From positions 1 through 41,333 of the forward strand of contig CAYMUB010000027.1 of the NCBI GenBank assembly GCA_964393545.1: a stretch of DNA of 41,333 bases, in the 5' to 3' direction. The notes under the pieces are model-generated. The model did no database searches, was not told the DNA's origin, and saw only the letters and a program-made list of their open reading frames with translations. The stretch comes from CAYMUB01 sp964393545 (GTDB taxonomy: Bacteria; Patescibacteriota; Microgenomatia; Daviesbacterales; UBA10151). Position numbers and translations under genes: made by a program. Positions 39,784-41,333 of this stretch are shown here, in pieces (positions within the stretch are counted from its first letter, which is position 1; each line of letters begins with the position of its first letter).

Positions 39784-40132
39784 TCTTCAAAACCGGTTCA
39801 ATTTAACCCAAACTTCATATATTTTTCTCTAAAACATGCGGCTAATTTGCGTTAATTTTGCGTTAATCCGTGCCCGCTCGCCATCGCTGCACTCAGGCAT
39901 TAGCGGGCGAGCCTAAAATTGTGTTTTAATTAATTTAGCCCCTTTTTTATACGTTTAAACATAAGATTCATAAAAAAGAAGCATCTAACAAAATTCTTCC
40001 CCAGTAAAGGTTCAGGAGTTGCCTAAAAGAGGTAGAGACTTCTCGCTTGCGCTCGAAGAATACTTGTATCGAACTCATGAAATAATTCCTTTGTCAAACC
40101 CTGAACTATTACCTTCCTCATAGTTCTAGAAA
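39784..40132. other. Gene-free spacer after bL25
   Basis: No gene seen. It has a repeated GCGTTAAT at 39849-39875, a strong hairpin at 39876-39912, and an imperfect palindrome (CTTCTCGCTTGCGCTCGAAG) near 40040-40060 related to the other small dispersed palindromes. No tRNA was recognised. Confidence 0.6.
39876..39912. repeat. GC-rich hairpin downstream of bL25
   Basis: GCTCGCC, AT bulge, CGCT, 13-base loop, AGCG, GGCGAGC. It is far richer in GC than its surroundings. It could end bL25 transcription, but there is no U-tract. Confidence 0.65.
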
Positions 40133-40906
40133 TTACTTTGAAGTTTCGGACTCCCCGAAGAACAAGAAAAGTATTTTTGCGATTGGGTTGTGGATATATC
40201 TTAAAATTTTCCAGCGAATCTTAAGTTTGTTGAAATAGGACCCGTGCTTATATTGCCTAAATTCTTCATCAACCTTTTGATCAATATTCTTCTGCTTTTT
40301 TACTATTATGCTATGGGTAAAAACTTGAACATCTTCAGAGTCTGGGAAGATTTCTTTAAGCTTATCTAGAGAGCTTATCTTAGCAAGAATATAATCAGTT
40401 GTTTGATCACCAGTATGAGTATGAATAATATATAGCCCTTTTTTCTTTAATGCTTTGTTGACATTTATTTCTATCTCAACAAATGCATCACCTTCAACTT
40501 CATATTCATTTTCAGAGGAAAGTTCTAATTCACATTTTGAACCATCTACTTGGTAGTGATATAAAGAATCGTTAGCTTTTTCCCAAGAGAAAGGTATAGT
40601 TGCTTTCTGAAACAGCTCAGATAAAGTTTCGAAAAGGGGATCGTAACCGTCCTCATAATCAAATCCGCCAGCATAGATAATATACTTCTCTATTGCCATA
40701 AAGATTCCTCGTGTAAAATTTGGTGGATCTAGAAGATCTTGTTCAGATGGAAATGTTGAGTATTTTTTAGAATATTCGTCTATCTTTTTAAGATACTCGT
40801 CATAGCTAAGTTTTTTTACCCATAATCCAGATTCAGATATGGTATCGTATACTTTACGCTGCCATATTTTTGGGTTAACAGAACTTACATTACTTTTCGA
40901 AGACAT
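40133..40906 (-). CDS. Orphan protein next to the IS
   Basis: A 257-residue protein, family not recognised. The N-terminus is polar (MSSKSNVSSVNPKIWQRK), the middle mixed alpha/beta with the pattern YIIHTHTGDQTTDYILAKI (about 158-176), and the C-terminus basic and hydrophobic (NKLKIRWKILRYIHNPIAKILFLFFG), possibly membrane-bound. No nuclease or toxin motif is clear. Its ATG is only about 2 bp from the proposed end of the IS, and a consensus TGATATAAT inside the IS end lies nine bases upstream, so the IS may drive it. Probably an accessory gene. Confidence 0.6.
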   Translation of the reverse strand: MSSKSNVSSVNPKIWQRKVYDTISESGLWVKKLSYDEYLKKIDEYSKKYSTFPSEQDLLDPPNFTRGIFMAIEKYIIYAGGFDYEDGYDPLFETLSELFQKATIPFSWEKANDSLYHYQVDGSKCELELSSENEYEVEGDAFVEIEINVNKALKKKGLYIIHTHTGDQTTDYILAKISSLDKLKEIFPDSEDVQVFTHSIIVKKQKNIDQKVDEEFRQYKHGSYFNKLKIRWKILRYIHNPIAKILFLFFGESETSK

Positions 40907-40915
40907 ACTGATCGG

Positions 40916-40924
40916 ATTATATCA
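40916..40924 (-). promoter_or_regulatory. Outward-facing extended -10 in the IS end
   Basis: TGATATAAT, a full-consensus -10 with TG extension, nine bases from the start of the orphan gene at 40906. No good -35 is visible. Confidence 0.5.
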
Positions 40925-40930
40925 GATTTG

Positions 40931-41333
40931 TCATTTTAAAATAGAAATTGTGTGGGCTGACCACATAGGTAACACATTACTAAAGAAGTTTTTCTGAGCA
41001 TACTCCAGTGGAGTATCATAATCAAGAGCTTCATGTGGTCGGTATGAGTTGTATTTAATTAACCATGTAGTTAAGTCTAAATTTCCTTGTAAAATATCAT
41101 CTAATCCTACCTCAGAGTATTCTAACCATTCATATTGAATAGTTGAATTAAATCTCTCTAAGGCAGGATTATCTTTTGGTGTATATGGTCTCGAGTAAAT
41201 CTGGAGGATCTTTAATTTTTCACAGGCTTTTTCAAAGTCTCCTTTAAACTCAGCGCCATTGTCCTGGTGCATAATATCCACCCTTCCTTCTACTAAATAC
41301 ATCAGTCTTTTTAAAAAGTCCTCAGCATATCCA
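40931..41333 (-). CDS. DDE transposase / integrase core, C-terminal part
   Basis: The frame stays open to the right edge (ten codons before the first internal Met), so the gene is cut. The visible 133 residues hold the second catalytic Asp in MHQDNGAEF and the Glu in NPALERFNSTIQYEWL, with YNSYRPHEALDYDTPLEY at the C-terminus. This is the rve-type integrase core of IS3/IS481-like elements. The first Asp lies beyond the window. Confidence 0.9.
   Translation of the reverse strand, partial: GYAEDFLKRLMYLVEGRVDIMHQDNGAEFKGDFEKACEKLKILQIYSRPYTPKDNPALERFNSTIQYEWLEYSEVGLDDILQGNLDLTTWLIKYNSYRPHEALDYDTPLEYAQKNFFSNVLPMWSAHTISILK

Larger units (their letters stand above)
40909..41333 (-). mobile_element. 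Insertion sequence, 3' part (partial, right edge)
   Basis: This contains the C-terminal part of a DDE transposase and an end at about 40909 (inward TGATCGGATTA). It has the same orientation as the IS fragment at 1-141. Window borders cut both, so whether they are the same element cannot be shown here. Confidence 0.5.

Noticed and set aside
39876..39912. Hairpin after bL25 as a firm terminator
   Set aside because: The stem is good but no U-tract follows. It is listed as a repeat/hairpin only.
1..41333. CRISPR array
   Set aside because: The only tandem repeats are 7-bp units in coding starts. No 24-40 bp repeats with regular spacers and no cas genes are visible.
1..41333. tRNA and rRNA genes
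   Set aside because: Apart from the tmRNA, no cloverleaf with a TTC-type T arm and acceptor pairing could be made out by eye, including in the gaps at 142-398 and 39784-40132. A covariance search could still find one.
1..41333. UGA recoded to glycine, as in some candidate phyla
   Set aside because: Several genes end with TGA right before or overlapping the next start (for example the resolvase-like nuclease at 29161), and frames do not need UGA to be read through.

Overview
The window is an AT-rich bacterial chromosome segment that reads with the standard code (TAA and TGA both end genes). It most likely comes from a Candidate Phyla Radiation (Patescibacteria) genome, probably Microgenomates. 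That placement is an inference from gene content, not from a marker tree. The evidence is a stripped-down VirB4/VirB6/PrgI secretion locus with many small two-helix pilins, a DUF4012 protein, a PP2C-like membrane protein next to smpB, a four-helix-bundle S23 protein, overlapping genes, few Shine-Dalgarno sites, and the dnaA/dnaN/rpmH/rnpA/yidD/yidC/jag origin neighbourhood.

Layout. Positions 1-866: edge of an insertion sequence, decayed DNA and an HNH endonuclease gene. 907-4605 (minus): trans-translation block, namely a PH-domain membrane protein, a small two-helix protein, a pseudophosphatase/beta-propeller membrane protein, smpB, and then the tmRNA gene from its own promoter. 4665-7087 (minus): a VapBC toxin-antitoxin module wedged into the 3' end of a SpoIID-type cell-wall gene, flanked by a 26-bp duplication. 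7160-7525: S23-like gene between heptanucleotide repeats. 7596-28062: a long type IV secretion-like locus. Six VirB2/TrbC-like pilins, VirB6, PrgI, a TraC/VirB4 N-terminal protein, the VirB4 ATPase, a transglycosylase-metalloprotease fusion and an Ig-like protein are on the plus strand. Three unrecognised proteins (372, 1368 and 310 aa) are interleaved on the minus strand. A cassette at 18247-20547 (DUF4143 ATPase, odd small protein, Phd/VapC) interrupts the locus. 28059-33202: replication origin block with dnaN, a membrane-anchored Holliday-resolvase-like nuclease, an oriC with a cluster of DnaA boxes, dnaA, and then rpmH-rnpA-yidD-yidC-jag diverging. 33180-39783: O-antigen ligase-like protein, flippase, RNase H, an SDR-DUF4012 fusion and ribosomal protein bL25. 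39784-41333: hairpin spacer, an orphan gene and the 3' end of an IS transposase.

How it works together. The 7.6-28 kb locus looks like one envelope-spanning machine: pilins, an inner-membrane channel, an energising ATPase and peptidoglycan-opening enzymes. No relaxase, coupling ATPase (VirD4), VirB8, VirB9, VirB10 or VirB11 is visible here. This suits a pilus or DNA-uptake device better than a full conjugation system. The interleaved 1368-aa, 372-aa and 310-aa proteins are the best candidates for undescribed parts.

Two signals cut across the genes. (1) Many starts sit 5-9 nt after a -10 box, often an extended TGnTAnnnT, which implies widespread leaderless transcription and re-sets several start codons. 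(2) Heptanucleotide tandem arrays of about four units lie in the signal-peptide regions of SpoIID, one pilin and VirB6, where a one-unit change would shift the frame. A structured leader with promoter, intrinsic terminator and possible antiterminator precedes the 310-aa gene.
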